Position numbers and translations under genes: made by a program. DNA of 64,000 nt from JAAYJS01 sp964346185 (GTDB taxonomy: Bacteria > Bacillota > Clostridia > Eubacteriales > Eubacteriaceae), in NCBI GenBank assembly GCA_964346185.1, contig CAYFTR010000002.1:1-64000 (forward strand). Direction: 5' to 3'. Position 1 is the first letter of the stretch, and every line of letters begins with the position of its first letter. Under the pieces are notes generated by a model. The model had not been told where the DNA came from. It saw only the letters and a program-made list of their open reading frames with translations, and ran no database searches. Below, one piece after another: positions 18,122 through 26,293 of this stretch.

Positions 18122-18862
18122 TTACTTTTCCGCTATAAACACCACTCTGTCATTATAGTTTGACCCTTGCAGAAAGGTACCGAAATTATAAACTTTAATA
18201 TCTTTATAGCCTAAATGTTTCATACTGTGAAAAATGTCTTCGACTTTAAAAATATATTGCCTTTGGGTTTCATTGAAGCGATTGTAGCGTCCATCTTCAT
18301 CCTCTACAAAAAAAGTTAAGTCGTAATCAATATAACCTTCGTTAAAATTCGGATTGTTATGCCAGGAACAAAATATATCGTCCAAATCGTAAGTAAAAGT
18401 ATTGTCTCCGATTTTTTCTTTATACTTGCTAAGTGTGTTAATATCAAAAATTAACAAACCGCCATCTTTTAAAGCCAATTGACTGCAATATAAAAAAGCC
18501 TGAACTTGTTCAATCGATGTTAAGTAATTCACCGAATCGCAACAGGCAATTACGGCATCAAAGGTGCGGTCAATTTGAAAGCAACTCATATCTCCCAGAT
18601 AAAAGGAAATATTGTGTAAACCTTGCTCGACAGCCTTTTCGTCCGCCACCATCAACATATCTTCGGACAGATCTACCGCCGTCAAATCAAAATTCTTTTT
18701 AGCTAATTCGCAAGTAATATTGCCGGTTCCACAGCCGAACTCCAGAATGGTGGTGATTTTCTTCGGATGGTTGAGCATAATACGAAAAAGGTAGTCCGCC
18801 CATTGCACATAATCCACCTCTTGCATTAAGTTATCGTATATTTTAGAAAAATCCTGATACAT
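18122..18862 (-). CDS. Class I SAM-dependent methyltransferase
   Basis: A 246-residue Rossmann-fold methyltransferase. Motif I is LEFGCGTGNITCELA (about 40-54), followed by DLSEDMLMVA (acidic residue binding the SAM ribose) and a motif IV-like FDAVIACCDSVNYL. The N-terminal YQDFSKIYDNLMQEVDY and the C-terminal halves match a Firmicute family often found near rsfS/comER-type genes; the substrate is unknown. It has no operon partner here: upstream lies the divergent lysine riboswitch operon, downstream the tRNA-Arg region. Confidence 0.88.
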   Translation of the reverse strand: MYQDFSKIYDNLMQEVDYVQWADYLFRIMLNHPKKITTILEFGCGTGNITCELAKKNFDLTAVDLSEDMLMVADEKAVEQGLHNISFYLGDMSCFQIDRTFDAVIACCDSVNYLTSIEQVQAFLYCSQLALKDGGLLIFDINTLSKYKEKIGDNTFTYDLDDIFCSWHNNPNFNEGYIDYDLTFFVEDEDGRYNRFNETQRQYIFKVEDIFHSMKHLGYKDIKVYNFGTFLQGSNYNDRVVFIAEK

Positions 18863-19012
18863 TGTTTTACGTTTTTCCTTACATTAATATTTAATCTAAT
18901 ATTCACATTATCATGTTTGATAGTATAACAAACAACTGCTTCCCTAGCAAGAATTGTACAAACTTGTTAAAAATATTACAATTTAAGCTTATGATAAAAA
19001 AGAATAAAAACT

Positions 19013-19040
19013 TTGCTTTTACCGAGCGATCTGTTATAAT
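19013..19040 (+). promoter_or_regulatory. Promoter of the lysine biosynthesis operon
   Basis: TTGCTT (19013-19018), a 16-base spacer and TATAAT (19035-19040) lie about twelve bases before the riboswitch. Confidence 0.75.
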
Positions 19041-19052
19041 ACTTTTGAAAAA

Positions 19053-19212
19053 GATAGAGGTGCATTTTTTATCAGTAGCAAGTCGGACTCGGGCAAGGGT
19101 ATGAAGGTTGCGAAAGGAAAAAATGCCGAAAGGAAAACCTTTGCCGATGGTTTTACCTTGGCGCAGAAGTTAAGAGCTTTTGTGTTGTCATCATTTATGA
19201 TGGAGAGCTATC
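19053..19212 (+). promoter_or_regulatory. Lysine riboswitch (L box) aptamer
   Basis: The aptamer starts with GATAGAGGTGC and closes with GAGAGCTATC, which pair as P1. Between them are the conserved AGTA, GAAGG and GCCGAAAGG elements of the L box, in the right order and spacing, and the 3' segment contains the imperfect hairpin TCATCATTTATGATGGA. It lies about 105 bases before asd and is followed by a terminator. Lysine binding is expected to reduce transcription of asd-dapA-dapB-lysC, which make diaminopimelate and lysine precursors. Confidence 0.93.
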
Positions 19213-19287
19213 AAACAGAAAATTAAAATTTGATAAGGTATGATATCAATTATTCTGTTTTGTAGCCGGTGGTAACTGGCTTTTTTT
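19213..19287 (+). terminator. Expression platform with intrinsic terminator of the lysine riboswitch
   Basis: AAACAGAA (19213-19220) can pair with TTCTGTTT (19253-19260), with an inner TTGATA/TATCAA stem. It is followed by the terminator hairpin AGCCGGT-GGTA-ACTGGCT (19264-19281) and seven U. A transcription-attenuation mechanism is inferred. Confidence 0.8.
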
Positions 19288-19316
19288 ATTATAGATATTT
19301 TTAGGAGGACATTAAA

Positions 19317-20318
19317 ATGAAAAAATATAAAGTGGCCGTTGTCGGTGCAACGGGTATGGTCGGTCAAAAAATGTTGGACGTGTTGGATGAGTTGGATTTC
19401 CCGGTAGAAACCCTTTACCCCATGGCTTCCAGTCGCTCCGCAGGTAAAACTGTTTCATGGAAAGGTAACGATTATATCGTGGAAGAATTGACGGCTGAAG
19501 CCTTCGATAAGGATATCGACTTGGCATTGTTTTCCGCCGGGGGCGGTACCAGCCAAAAATTCGCACCGGAAGCCGCCAAAAGAGGTGTTGTGGTTGTAGA
19601 CAACAGCTCCGCATGGCGTATGGATCCGAAGGTCCCTTTGGTGGTGCCGGAGGTTAACCCTCATGCACTCAAAAATCACAATAATATCATCGCAAACCCC
19701 AATTGTTCAACTATACAGGCAATGGTTGCCTTAAAACCGTTAGATGATATTTACAAAATTAAAAGAATTGTCTTTTCGACTTACCAAGCTGTTTCCGGAT
19801 CCGGCGTCAAAGGATATGAAGATTTAAGAAAAGGTACACAAGGAGAAGCCAACAGCTTTTATGCCCATCCTATCGCCTTTAACTGTCTGCCCCACATCGA
19901 TGACTTTTTGGACAACGGCTATACCAAAGAAGAAATGAAAATGGTTAATGAAACCAGAAAAATATTGGAACACCCCAATTTAAAGGTTACCGCTACCACC
20001 GTGCGTGTACCGGTTTACTACGGACACTCCGAGAGTATTAATGTAGAGTTTGAAAAACCTTTCAGCTCCGTCAGTGAAGTTAGAGAAATCTTAAACAACG
20101 CTCCCGGCATTGTCGTTCAGGACGACCCCGCCCAAAACCTATACCCCATGGCACTGACCGCCGAAGGGCATAACGAGGTATTTGTCGGTCGTATTCGTCG
20201 AGACGACAGTGTAGAAAACGGCATCAACTTCTGGTGTGTCGCCGACAATATCCGAAAAGGTGCTGCTGTAAACACCGTACAAATCGCATTATCCCTCATC
20301 GAAAATAACTTGATTTAA
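19317..20318 (+). CDS. asd: Aspartate-semialdehyde dehydrogenase
   Basis: Reduces aspartyl phosphate to aspartate semialdehyde with NADPH, the branch point to lysine/diaminopimelate, threonine and methionine. Of 333 residues, the N-terminal nucleotide motif is VVGATGMVGQ (about 8-17), the active-site cysteine is C130 in NPNCST, and GSGVKGYEDL with VPVYYGHSES belongs to the substrate region. AGGAGG precedes the ATG. It is the first gene behind the lysine riboswitch, 14 bases before dapA. Confidence 0.97.
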   Translation: MKKYKVAVVGATGMVGQKMLDVLDELDFPVETLYPMASSRSAGKTVSWKGNDYIVEELTAEAFDKDIDLALFSAGGGTSQKFAPEAAKRGVVVVDNSSAWRMDPKVPLVVPEVNPHALKNHNNIIANPNCSTIQAMVALKPLDDIYKIKRIVFSTYQAVSGSGVKGYEDLRKGTQGEANSFYAHPIAFNCLPHIDDFLDNGYTKEEMKMVNETRKILEHPNLKVTATTVRVPVYYGHSESINVEFEKPFSSVSEVREILNNAPGIVVQDDPAQNLYPMALTAEGHNEVFVGRIRRDDSVENGINFWCVADNIRKGAAVNTVQIALSLIENNLI

Positions 20319-20332
20319 AAAGGAGAACCGTC

Positions 20333-21211
20333 ATGTCAACTATTTTTACAGGCAGCTGTGTTGCCCTTGTTACCCCTTTCAGAAACAATCAAATCGACTA
20401 CGATCACTTTAAAAAACTCATCGACTGGCATATCGACAACCAAACCGACGCCCTGCTCATTGCCGGCACGACGGGCGAAACCTCTACCCTGACTGATGAA
20501 GAACACTTAAAGCTGTTGGAAGTTGCCGGCGAACACATTGCCGGGCGTGTCCCCTACATAGCCGGATCCGGATCCAACGATACCGCCTACTCCATCATGT
20601 TATCCCGACATGCGGAAAAATGCGGTGCCGATGCCGTGCTCATCATCAACCCTTATTACAATAAATCCACACAAAAAGGCATTATCGCACACATCAAAGC
20701 TATTGCAGAAACAATTACCATCCCGGTTATTGTTTATAATGTCCCCGGCAGAACCGGCCTTAACATTACCGTTAACACTTTTAAAGCACTGGCCAAAATC
20801 CCCAATGTTCAAGCTGTTAAAGAAGCCAGTGGCGATATTTCTCAAATAACCGCTATTGCGGAAGAATGTCCGAATTTAGATATATATTGCGGCAACGACG
20901 ACCACATTGTGCCCGTTATGTCTATTGGCGGCAAAGGGGTTATCTCCGTTTCCGCCAATATCATTCCAAAAGATATACACGACTTAACCCAAGCCGCTTT
21001 GAACGGCGATTGGAACAAAGCCAGAGAAATGCAATTGACAACCAACGTCATTAACCGTGCCATGTTCTACGAAACCAACCCCATACCTGTTAAAACGGCA
21101 ATGAAATTACTGAACACCGACACTGGCGAAATGCGTATGCCCCTGATTGAAATGGAAGAAGCCAACGAAGCCCGTTTAAAAGAAGCCTTGAAAACCTACG
21201 GATTGCTTTAG
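20333..21211 (+). CDS. dapA: 4-hydroxy-tetrahydrodipicolinate synthase
   Basis: Condenses pyruvate and aspartate semialdehyde, the committed step to diaminopimelate and lysine. A 292-residue TIM barrel with GTTGE at 45-49, the catalytic triad tyrosine Y135 in VYNVPGRTG, and the Schiff-base lysine K163 in AVKEASGD. Lysine feedback residues of the plant/E. coli type cannot be judged reliably. AAAGGAG precedes the ATG; it lies between asd and dapB. Confidence 0.97.
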   Translation: MSTIFTGSCVALVTPFRNNQIDYDHFKKLIDWHIDNQTDALLIAGTTGETSTLTDEEHLKLLEVAGEHIAGRVPYIAGSGSNDTAYSIMLSRHAEKCGADAVLIINPYYNKSTQKGIIAHIKAIAETITIPVIVYNVPGRTGLNITVNTFKALAKIPNVQAVKEASGDISQITAIAEECPNLDIYCGNDDHIVPVMSIGGKGVISVSANIIPKDIHDLTQAALNGDWNKAREMQLTTNVINRAMFYETNPIPVKTAMKLLNTDTGEMRMPLIEMEEANEARLKEALKTYGLL

Positions 21212-21220
21212 GAGTATTTT

Positions 21221-21973
21221 ATGAAGATATTTTTATCCGGTGTATCCGGTGCGATGGGTTGTGTGATCGCCGATATGGTTGCGGAAAAAGCTCAAGATAC
21301 GATTGTCGCAGGGTACGATAGAGACAAACCTCAAAGAGATTTTTCCGTATATCAAAGCCTCGACAACGTCAAAGAAGATTTTGATGTAATCATCGATTTC
21401 TCTCACTTTTCGGTATTTGATGCCGTTTTGAAACTGGCTTTGGAAAAGAAAAAACCTTTAGTTATGGCGACCACCGGCTTATCCGACACACAAAAAATAC
21501 AATTACGGGAAGCGGCGAAAAAAATCCCCGTATTTCAATCCGCCAATATGTCTTTGGGTATTAACCTTATGGCGAAAGCGTTAAAAGCTGTCGCACCGTT
21601 ACTGGCGGAAAGCGGCTTTGATATCGAAATTATCGAAAAACACCACCGAAAAAAGGTAGATGCTCCCAGCGGTACGGCTTACTTGCTCCGTGATACCGTT
21701 AACAACGCTTTACCTGAAAAGAAAGAAAGCATTTACGGCCGATACGGTAAAGCGGAAAAACGCGGCAACGAAATCGGTGTACACACTGTACGGGGCGGCA
21801 CTATCCCCGGAGAACATTTAGTCCTCTTTGCGGGAGAAGATGAACTGCTCGAAATCAAACATAATGCTTTGTCAAAAAAAGTATTCGCCCAAGGTGCTTT
21901 ATCCGCTGCCGCTTATCTAATCAATCAAAAGCCGGGCTACTACAATATGGATGACCTCATTAACGGAAAATAA
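21221..21973 (+). CDS. dapB: 4-hydroxy-tetrahydrodipicolinate reductase
   Basis: NAD(P)H-dependent reductase giving tetrahydrodipicolinate. Of 250 residues, the nucleotide-binding start is GVSGAMGCVI (residues 7-16), the TTGL loop is at about 84-87, and the catalytic EKHHRKKVDAPSGTA has H141/H142 and K145. GGAG precedes the ATG. The next gene, lysC, starts one base after its stop codon, which suggests translational coupling. Confidence 0.97.
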   Translation: MKIFLSGVSGAMGCVIADMVAEKAQDTIVAGYDRDKPQRDFSVYQSLDNVKEDFDVIIDFSHFSVFDAVLKLALEKKKPLVMATTGLSDTQKIQLREAAKKIPVFQSANMSLGINLMAKALKAVAPLLAESGFDIEIIEKHHRKKVDAPSGTAYLLRDTVNNALPEKKESIYGRYGKAEKRGNEIGVHTVRGGTIPGEHLVLFAGEDELLEIKHNALSKKVFAQGALSAAAYLINQKPGYYNMDDLINGK

Positions 21974-21974
21974 C

Positions 21975-23189
21975 ATGAATATTGTTGTACAAAAATACGG
22001 TGGCTCCTCCCTTGCCACCATACCGCGAATAAAAAACGTCGCCTACAGAATCATAGAAAAAAAATTAGCCGGCTACAGTCCCGTAGTGGTAGTTTCCGCC
22101 ATGGGGTCCACCACCGACCAATTGGTACAAATGGCATACAGCGTAACGGACAGCCCCACCAAAAGAGAATTGGATATGTTATTGGCTACCGGCGAACAGG
22201 TATCCATCGCCATGTTGTCCATGACTTTAAATGCCATGGGCCATAAAGCTATTTCCTTTACAGGGCAACAAGTGGGTATTCACACCATGGGCTATCATGG
22301 AAAATCCAGAATTATGGATATTGAAACCCGTAAAATCGAACAAGCATTATTTGACAACAACATCGTTATTGTGGCAGGCTTTCAAGGCGTCAACGAACGG
22401 GACGACATAACCACCCTGGGACGGGGCGGTTCCGATACCTCCGCCGTTGCCCTTTCCTGTGTCTTACAATGTCCCTGCGAAATATACACCGATGTCGACG
22501 GCATTTACGGTGTCGACCCCAAGCTTTATCCCCCGGCTAAAAAGTTGGAACACGTAACCTTCGATGAAATGTTGGAAATGGCAAGTTTGGGTTCCGGTAT
22601 TATGCATGGTCGTTCGATTGAACTGGGCAGTAAATACAATGCGAAACTTTATGTCGCCTCAAGTATCCATAAAACGTCCGGTACCACTATAGACAATGAA
22701 GAAGAAACTTTAAAAATTTCTCAAAAAAAAGCCATTACCGGTCTTGCCGTTGACACTGCAGAGGTCTTGGTATCCCTGTCCGGACTTCCGGAACATTACG
22801 ATATTGTCTCTAATTTATTTACACGCTTAGCCGACGAAAATGTTAATATCGATATGATCTCCCAGACCTCTCCCACCAACGCTTTAGTTGACATCTCATT
22901 CAGTGCCCCGAAGGATGAATTGCAAGTTCTGGAAGGCTTATTTGAGGACTTAAAGGTAAAATACCTGTCAACCGTATACACGATCAACCGTAACGTCGTT
23001 AAGTTGTCAGTTGTCGGTGTCGGTATGCGCTACCAACCCGGTGTCGCACTTCGTTTATTCGAAGTGCTTCAGGAGAACCGTATACCTGTTGAGATGATTA
23101 CCACATCGGAAATCCGCATCTCCTGTATGATCCCCGCCACTTTAAAAGAAAAAGCGGTCATTGCTGTTGCAGATCATTTTGAATTGTAG
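21975..23189 (+). CDS. lysC: Aspartate kinase with two ACT domains
   Basis: Phosphorylates aspartate, the first step of the aspartate family pathway. A 404-residue protein: kinase motif KYGGSS at 7-12, GGSDTSAVAL and the FDEMLEMASLGSGIMHGRS block, then two ACT domains from about residue 260 (NINIDMISQTSPT-like NVNIDMISQTS, and VGVGMRYQPGVALRLFEVL). The frame is open to 21951 upstream, but MNIVVQKYGG is the family start; the ribosome binding site there (GGAAAAT) is weak, consistent with coupling to dapB. The C-terminal half is homologous to the separate gene that follows. Confidence 0.95.
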   Translation: MNIVVQKYGGSSLATIPRIKNVAYRIIEKKLAGYSPVVVVSAMGSTTDQLVQMAYSVTDSPTKRELDMLLATGEQVSIAMLSMTLNAMGHKAISFTGQQVGIHTMGYHGKSRIMDIETRKIEQALFDNNIVIVAGFQGVNERDDITTLGRGGSDTSAVALSCVLQCPCEIYTDVDGIYGVDPKLYPPAKKLEHVTFDEMLEMASLGSGIMHGRSIELGSKYNAKLYVASSIHKTSGTTIDNEEETLKISQKKAITGLAVDTAEVLVSLSGLPEHYDIVSNLFTRLADENVNIDMISQTSPTNALVDISFSAPKDELQVLEGLFEDLKVKYLSTVYTINRNVVKLSVVGVGMRYQPGVALRLFEVLQENRIPVEMITTSEIRISCMIPATLKEKAVIAVADHFEL

Positions 23190-23196
23190 GTGACCC

Positions 23197-23676
23197 ATGA
23201 TTAATTTAGAAAACCATACCGTCGACGGCATCATCATCGATGAAGAAAAAATGATGATCACCGTTAAAAATGCTCCGACCGGCTCCTCCGTGCTGACGGA
23301 CTTCTTAAATTTGATCAGTGCTGCCGGTATCAATATTGACGTAATTTCCCAAACCGCCCCTATCAATAGCCGCATAGACATTGCCGTTATTGTTTTAGCA
23401 GATCAACGTAAGGCGGTGGAAATTGTTTTTAATAAGCTGAAAGAGCGTTATCCTGAAATTATCACCGTCTTTAATGATCAAATTACTTGCCTGGCCATTA
23501 CGGGTATCGGTATGCGCAGTCAACCCGGTGTTGCATCAAAATTTTTTAACACCCTAACCGCCAATAATATTCCGATTTTAATGATTACCACATCGGAAAT
23601 CCGCGTGACTTGTGTTGTTAACAAAACGGACGGATATAAAGGATCTATGGCTATGAAAAACGCCTTTGCCCTGTAA
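23197..23676 (+). CDS. Free-standing double-ACT protein, related to the LysC regulatory domain
   Basis: A 159-residue protein that aligns along its whole length with the C-terminal regulatory part of the preceding LysC. Shared blocks include NIDVISQTAP (LysC NIDMISQTSP), GIGMRSQPGVASKFF (LysC GVGMRYQPGVALRLF) and ITTSEIRVTC (LysC ITTSEIRISC). No kinase domain is present. It begins seven bases after lysC and ends before a terminator, so it belongs to the lysine-controlled operon. It probably arose by partial duplication. It may serve as a regulatory subunit, like the beta subunit that Bacillus makes from an internal lysC start; this is inference. Confidence 0.85.
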   Translation: MINLENHTVDGIIIDEEKMMITVKNAPTGSSVLTDFLNLISAAGINIDVISQTAPINSRIDIAVIVLADQRKAVEIVFNKLKERYPEIITVFNDQITCLAITGIGMRSQPGVASKFFNTLTANNIPILMITTSEIRVTCVVNKTDGYKGSMAMKNAFAL

Positions 23677-23715
23677 CCTTTATTTTAATAAAGGAATAAA
23701 CTTAAAACATATCGA

Positions 23716-23743
23716 GCAATGTAGCCGTAATTGACTACATTGC
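23716..23743 (+). repeat. Inverted repeat before the operon terminator
   Basis: GCAATGTAG (23716-23724) and CTACATTGC (23735-23743), a perfect 9-bp hairpin with a ten-base loop and no U tract. It may stabilise the 3' end or act in concert with the following terminator. Confidence 0.6.
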
Positions 23744-23753
23744 CGACGTTAAA

Positions 23754-23778
23754 AGGTCTCTTTGAGACCTCTTTTCTT
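23754..23778 (+). terminator. Terminator of the lysine operon
   Basis: AGGTCTC / GAGACCT stem with a three-base loop, then CTTTTCTT. Confidence 0.85.
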
Positions 23779-23850
23779 ACTTAAAGGTTAAGGGTTCTGT
23801 GACGGACATATGCTACAATTTTTATATTGAAATCAAAAAGGAGGCAGATT

Positions 23851-24180
23851 ATGAGAATTACCAGCAACACCTTGGTGCGTGACAAAATTCCCACCATTAT
23901 TAAAAATAGCGGTAGAGCCTGTGACTATAAAATATTGGAAAACGACGAGGATATGAAAAAAGCCCTCAACGAAAAATTGAAAGAAAAGGCCGAAGTTTTT
24001 ATTAATAACCCCACCGCCGATGAATTGTCGGATCTCTATGATTTGTTAAAAGCCTTTGAAATGTTGTATCAATACGAGCCGACCTATATCGACTACCTAC
24101 GTTTGCAAAACAAAGAAAATAAAGGCTCTTATAACGGCAGAGTCTTTTTAGAAAATTTTGAAGACCTTCAGGATAAATAA
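23851..24180 (+). CDS. MazG-like (all-alpha NTP pyrophosphatase superfamily) protein
   Basis: A 109-residue helical protein of the family often labelled phosphoribosyl-ATP pyrophosphohydrolase-like. The N-terminal LVRDKIP (8-14) and the metal-binding DELSDLYDLLKAF (57-69) are the family signature, with acidic and lysine residues (KLKEKAEVF) before it. House-cleaning of non-canonical nucleotides is the expected role. AAGGAGG stands seven bases before the ATG I chose; an upstream in-frame ATG at 23827 has none. It is monocistronic between two terminators. Confidence 0.85.
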   Translation: MRITSNTLVRDKIPTIIKNSGRACDYKILENDEDMKKALNEKLKEKAEVFINNPTADELSDLYDLLKAFEMLYQYEPTYIDYLRLQNKENKGSYNGRVFLENFEDLQDK

Positions 24181-24194
24181 ATTCCATAAGCTAT

Positions 24195-24244
24195 TAAACC
24201 TCCTTAATGAGTTAAGTTATGACTTAAATTTTTAAGGAGGTTTA
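24195..24244. terminator. Hairpin between convergent MazG-like and aldolase genes
   Basis: TAAACCTCCTTAA (24195-24207) pairs with TTAAGGAGGTTTA (24232-24244), and a second small stem TTAAGT/ACTTAA sits inside. The U tract is short on both strands. Confidence 0.7.
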
Positions 24245-24307
24245 TTTATGTTTTAACTATGTATATTGAAGAATACACTATTGTATGAATACTGATTGAT
24301 GCAAATT

Positions 24308-24961
24308 TTATTCTTTATATTCAAATCCGTTCTGCTTTAAAATCATCGAATTGAGGTGCACGTAAGCATTGGTCTCCAATATTTCAAGCATCATATTGGC
24401 GGTATGAAAATCATCGGAAGCAATAATGACGCCGTGTCGCCTAATCAATGCGGCGTAAGCATAAAATGCTTCGTGGGAACTATTCACTTTTTTTTCAAAA
24501 TCAACACAATAATCCGCTGTCCATTGTCCAACCATATCTGCCAATTCTTGCGTCGTTGCTACTCGGTAGGGCAAACAGGGAATACTCTCACCGACAAAGG
24601 CTAAAGCTTCAGATACTATCGGCATATCGTTTCCCATACAGGCGTAAACCATTAAATCTTTCGGGTGTGCATGTACAACCGCTTGTACTTTACTGTCGTT
24701 TTCGTACATGGCTCGGTGCATATTAACTTCCCTGGTCACCTTGCCCCTACCTTCAACAATTTCCCAATTTTTATTAACAACCAGGATATCCTCCGGCTCG
24801 ATATCCCATATACATTTACAGGACAAACCGGATGCTGTCATAATGTAGTAGTCTTCACTGACTTTTTGGCTGAAATTACCGCCGGCGGCATTGGTTAACC
24901 ATCTATCATACATCGATTTTACGATTTTACACATTTCTTTTCGTTCTTTTTTATATAACAT
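24308..24961 (-). CDS. Class II aldolase/adducin family protein
   Basis: A 217-residue zinc enzyme of the fuculose-phosphate aldolase / ribulose-phosphate epimerase / MtnB superfamily. GGNFS (27-31) binds phosphate, the zinc ligands are HAHP (97-100) and the histidine of IRRHGVI near residue 171, and E/S residues between them fit an aldolase. Its exact substrate (a sugar phosphate or methylthioribulose phosphate) cannot be told, and no sugar kinase or isomerase is adjacent. It is downstream of, but separated by a terminator from, the amino-acid binding protein gene. Confidence 0.82.
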   Translation of the reverse strand: MLYKKERKEMCKIVKSMYDRWLTNAAGGNFSQKVSEDYYIMTASGLSCKCIWDIEPEDILVVNKNWEIVEGRGKVTREVNMHRAMYENDSKVQAVVHAHPKDLMVYACMGNDMPIVSEALAFVGESIPCLPYRVATTQELADMVGQWTADYCVDFEKKVNSSHEAFYAYAALIRRHGVIIASDDFHTANMMLEILETNAYVHLNSMILKQNGFEYKE

Positions 24962-25021
24962 GTGAACCTCTGTGTATTATTAATTGATTTCTTAATGCAT
25001 CAATAATAATATAACTTAAAA

Positions 25022-25054
25022 AATGTTGGGATACAACGGAAGTATCCCAACATT
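25022..25054 (-). terminator. Terminator of the substrate-binding protein gene
   Basis: AATGTTGGGATAC / GTATCCCAACATT, a perfect 13-bp stem with a seven-base loop, followed on the minus strand by TTTTTTAAG. Confidence 0.93.
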
Positions 25055-25082
25055 ATAAATAAAGACGATGCTTTATTGAATC

Positions 25083-25919
25083 TTATTCTATTACTTTTAA
25101 TTCTTTACTGATGTTTTGTGTAACGTCTTCCCCGAACCATTTGATGGATAATTCTTTCATGGTACCGTCTTCTACTAATTTATTCATCGCTTCTTGAACT
25201 TTTTTAGAGAATTCGACGTCGTCCTTTCTCATCGTTGCACCGATAGGTTCGTTGGACAATTCTTCCGATGAAATTTGGTAAACTTCCGGTTTTTTAGATG
25301 TGTAGAATGCACCAACCGGCTTGTCGGTTAAAATATATTCGATAGAACCGCCTTCCAAAGCAGCAAAAGCATCTAACATCGCATCGAATTTTTTAATTTC
25401 AAACTCGATGTTTTCAGATTTTTTCATGCTTTCCGCAGCATAGTCCGCCGTGGTCTCCAATTGAACCCCTACTTTTTTACCTTCCAAATCCTTTGCGGTT
25501 TTAGCTTGTTCGGCACCGGTCTTTGATACGATGACAATACCGTTGGCAATGTAAGGTTCTGTCATATTAAAATTTTCAAGTCTTTCTTCGGTAATGGATG
25601 TCCCGGAAAGAATAATGTCGTATTGACGTGAATTTAATCCGTTAAAAATGCCGTCCCATGCGGTAGATACCCATTCGGATTCAACGCCCAATTCTTTTGC
25701 AAGTGCATCACCCAAATCAATATCGAAGCCGACCAACTTGTTGTTTTCGTCGCGGTATTCCAATGGGACATAGGTATCGTTGGTACCTATTTTTAACTTA
25801 CCGCCTGCCAACGGGTCTTCGACCGTTGCACTTTTGTCGCCGCCACCGCCGCCACAACCGACGGAAACCAACAAGACTAAAACCAACAATAAACTTAAGA
25901 TAATTTTGTTTCTTTTCAT
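25083..25919 (-). CDS. Amino-acid ABC transporter substrate-binding lipoprotein
   Basis: A 278-residue family 3 (polar amino acid) binding protein anchored as a lipoprotein. The signal peptide ends in SVGC with lipid cysteine 22, followed by a short glycine linker. The mature part has the characteristic LKIGTNDTYVPLEYRDENN start, GFDIDLGDALAKELG, the hinge region DIILSGTSITEERL and the C-terminal W-x-x-D-x-x-Q pattern (KWFGEDVTQ). No permease or ATPase gene is within reach, and its own promoter and terminator make it monocistronic. The ligand is probably a polar amino acid such as glutamine, arginine or cystine. Confidence 0.92.
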   Translation of the reverse strand: MKRNKIILSLLLVLVLLVSVGCGGGGGDKSATVEDPLAGGKLKIGTNDTYVPLEYRDENNKLVGFDIDLGDALAKELGVESEWVSTAWDGIFNGLNSRQYDIILSGTSITEERLENFNMTEPYIANGIVIVSKTGAEQAKTAKDLEGKKVGVQLETTADYAAESMKKSENIEFEIKKFDAMLDAFAALEGGSIEYILTDKPVGAFYTSKKPEVYQISSEELSNEPIGATMRKDDVEFSKKVQEAMNKLVEDGTMKELSIKWFGEDVTQNISKELKVIE

Positions 25920-25943
25920 TTTATACTCCCTGTTTTTTACATA

Positions 25944-25972
25944 ATTATAACTTAAAATGTATAATATTTCAA
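25944..25972 (-). promoter_or_regulatory. Sigma-A promoter of the substrate-binding protein gene
   Basis: On the minus strand TTGAAA (25967-25972), a 17-base spacer and TATAAT (25944-25949); the start codon follows about 25 bases later with GGGAG between. Confidence 0.85.
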
Positions 25973-25990
25973 GCTTCCTTTATAATAATA

Positions 25991-26287
25991 CAAAAACGAC
26001 TAAAGCCAACCTTTATTTTTATTTTCAGGCTGGCTTTAGTCTCGACTTTCGTTCGTCATATTTGGATGACTCCTTTCGACGATATCAACGTACAATCCCT
26101 TCCACTATTCAGTTGTTCTTTTTTTCACATTACCTTCAGTTCTTTTTATTTTTACTTTACTACACGTGAACTACCGCTATCCAGTCAGTACTGTTCACTA
26201 TTTCTTTGAACCTACTAGCAACGTTTCAAAGGTTACCTTGCCACGATTGACCGGTTTTTCCTTTAAGGATTGCTGTCTTTGTTGATT
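25991..26287 (-). ncRNA. Unidentified structured RNA of about 300 nt
   Basis: A stretch without any plausible reading frame is bounded by a near-consensus promoter and a strong terminator on the minus strand. Within the transcript several hairpins can form: CTTTGAA/TTCAAAG, GTGAAC/GTTCAC around a 20-base loop, GTCAT/ATGAC, and the terminator stem. I tested it by eye against RNase P RNA, tmRNA, SRP RNA, 6S RNA and common riboswitch cores and found no match. It may be a trans-acting small RNA or a divergent known RNA. A seven-codon frame behind GGAG near its 3' end is probably chance. Confidence 0.6.
25992..26041 (-). terminator. Terminator of the unidentified RNA
   Basis: GACTAAAGCCAACC (25998-26011) pairs with GGCTGGCTTTAGTC (26028-26041), with one G-T pair; GTTTTT follows on the minus strand. 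Confidence 0.92.
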
Positions 26288-26293
26288 GACTAT

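Noticed and set aside
26100..26230. Right end of an IS200/IS605 element
   Set aside because: Only a GTAGTTCAC-like motif next to a hairpin is seen; no tnpA/tnpB or left end is present, so this is weak.
25991..26287. RNase P RNA, tmRNA, SRP RNA, 6S RNA or a riboswitch
   Set aside because: None of the conserved cores I checked (GAAAGTCC-like, tRNA-like end, GGAAGCAGCC, pairing of 5' and 3' ends) could be found, so it is left unnamed.
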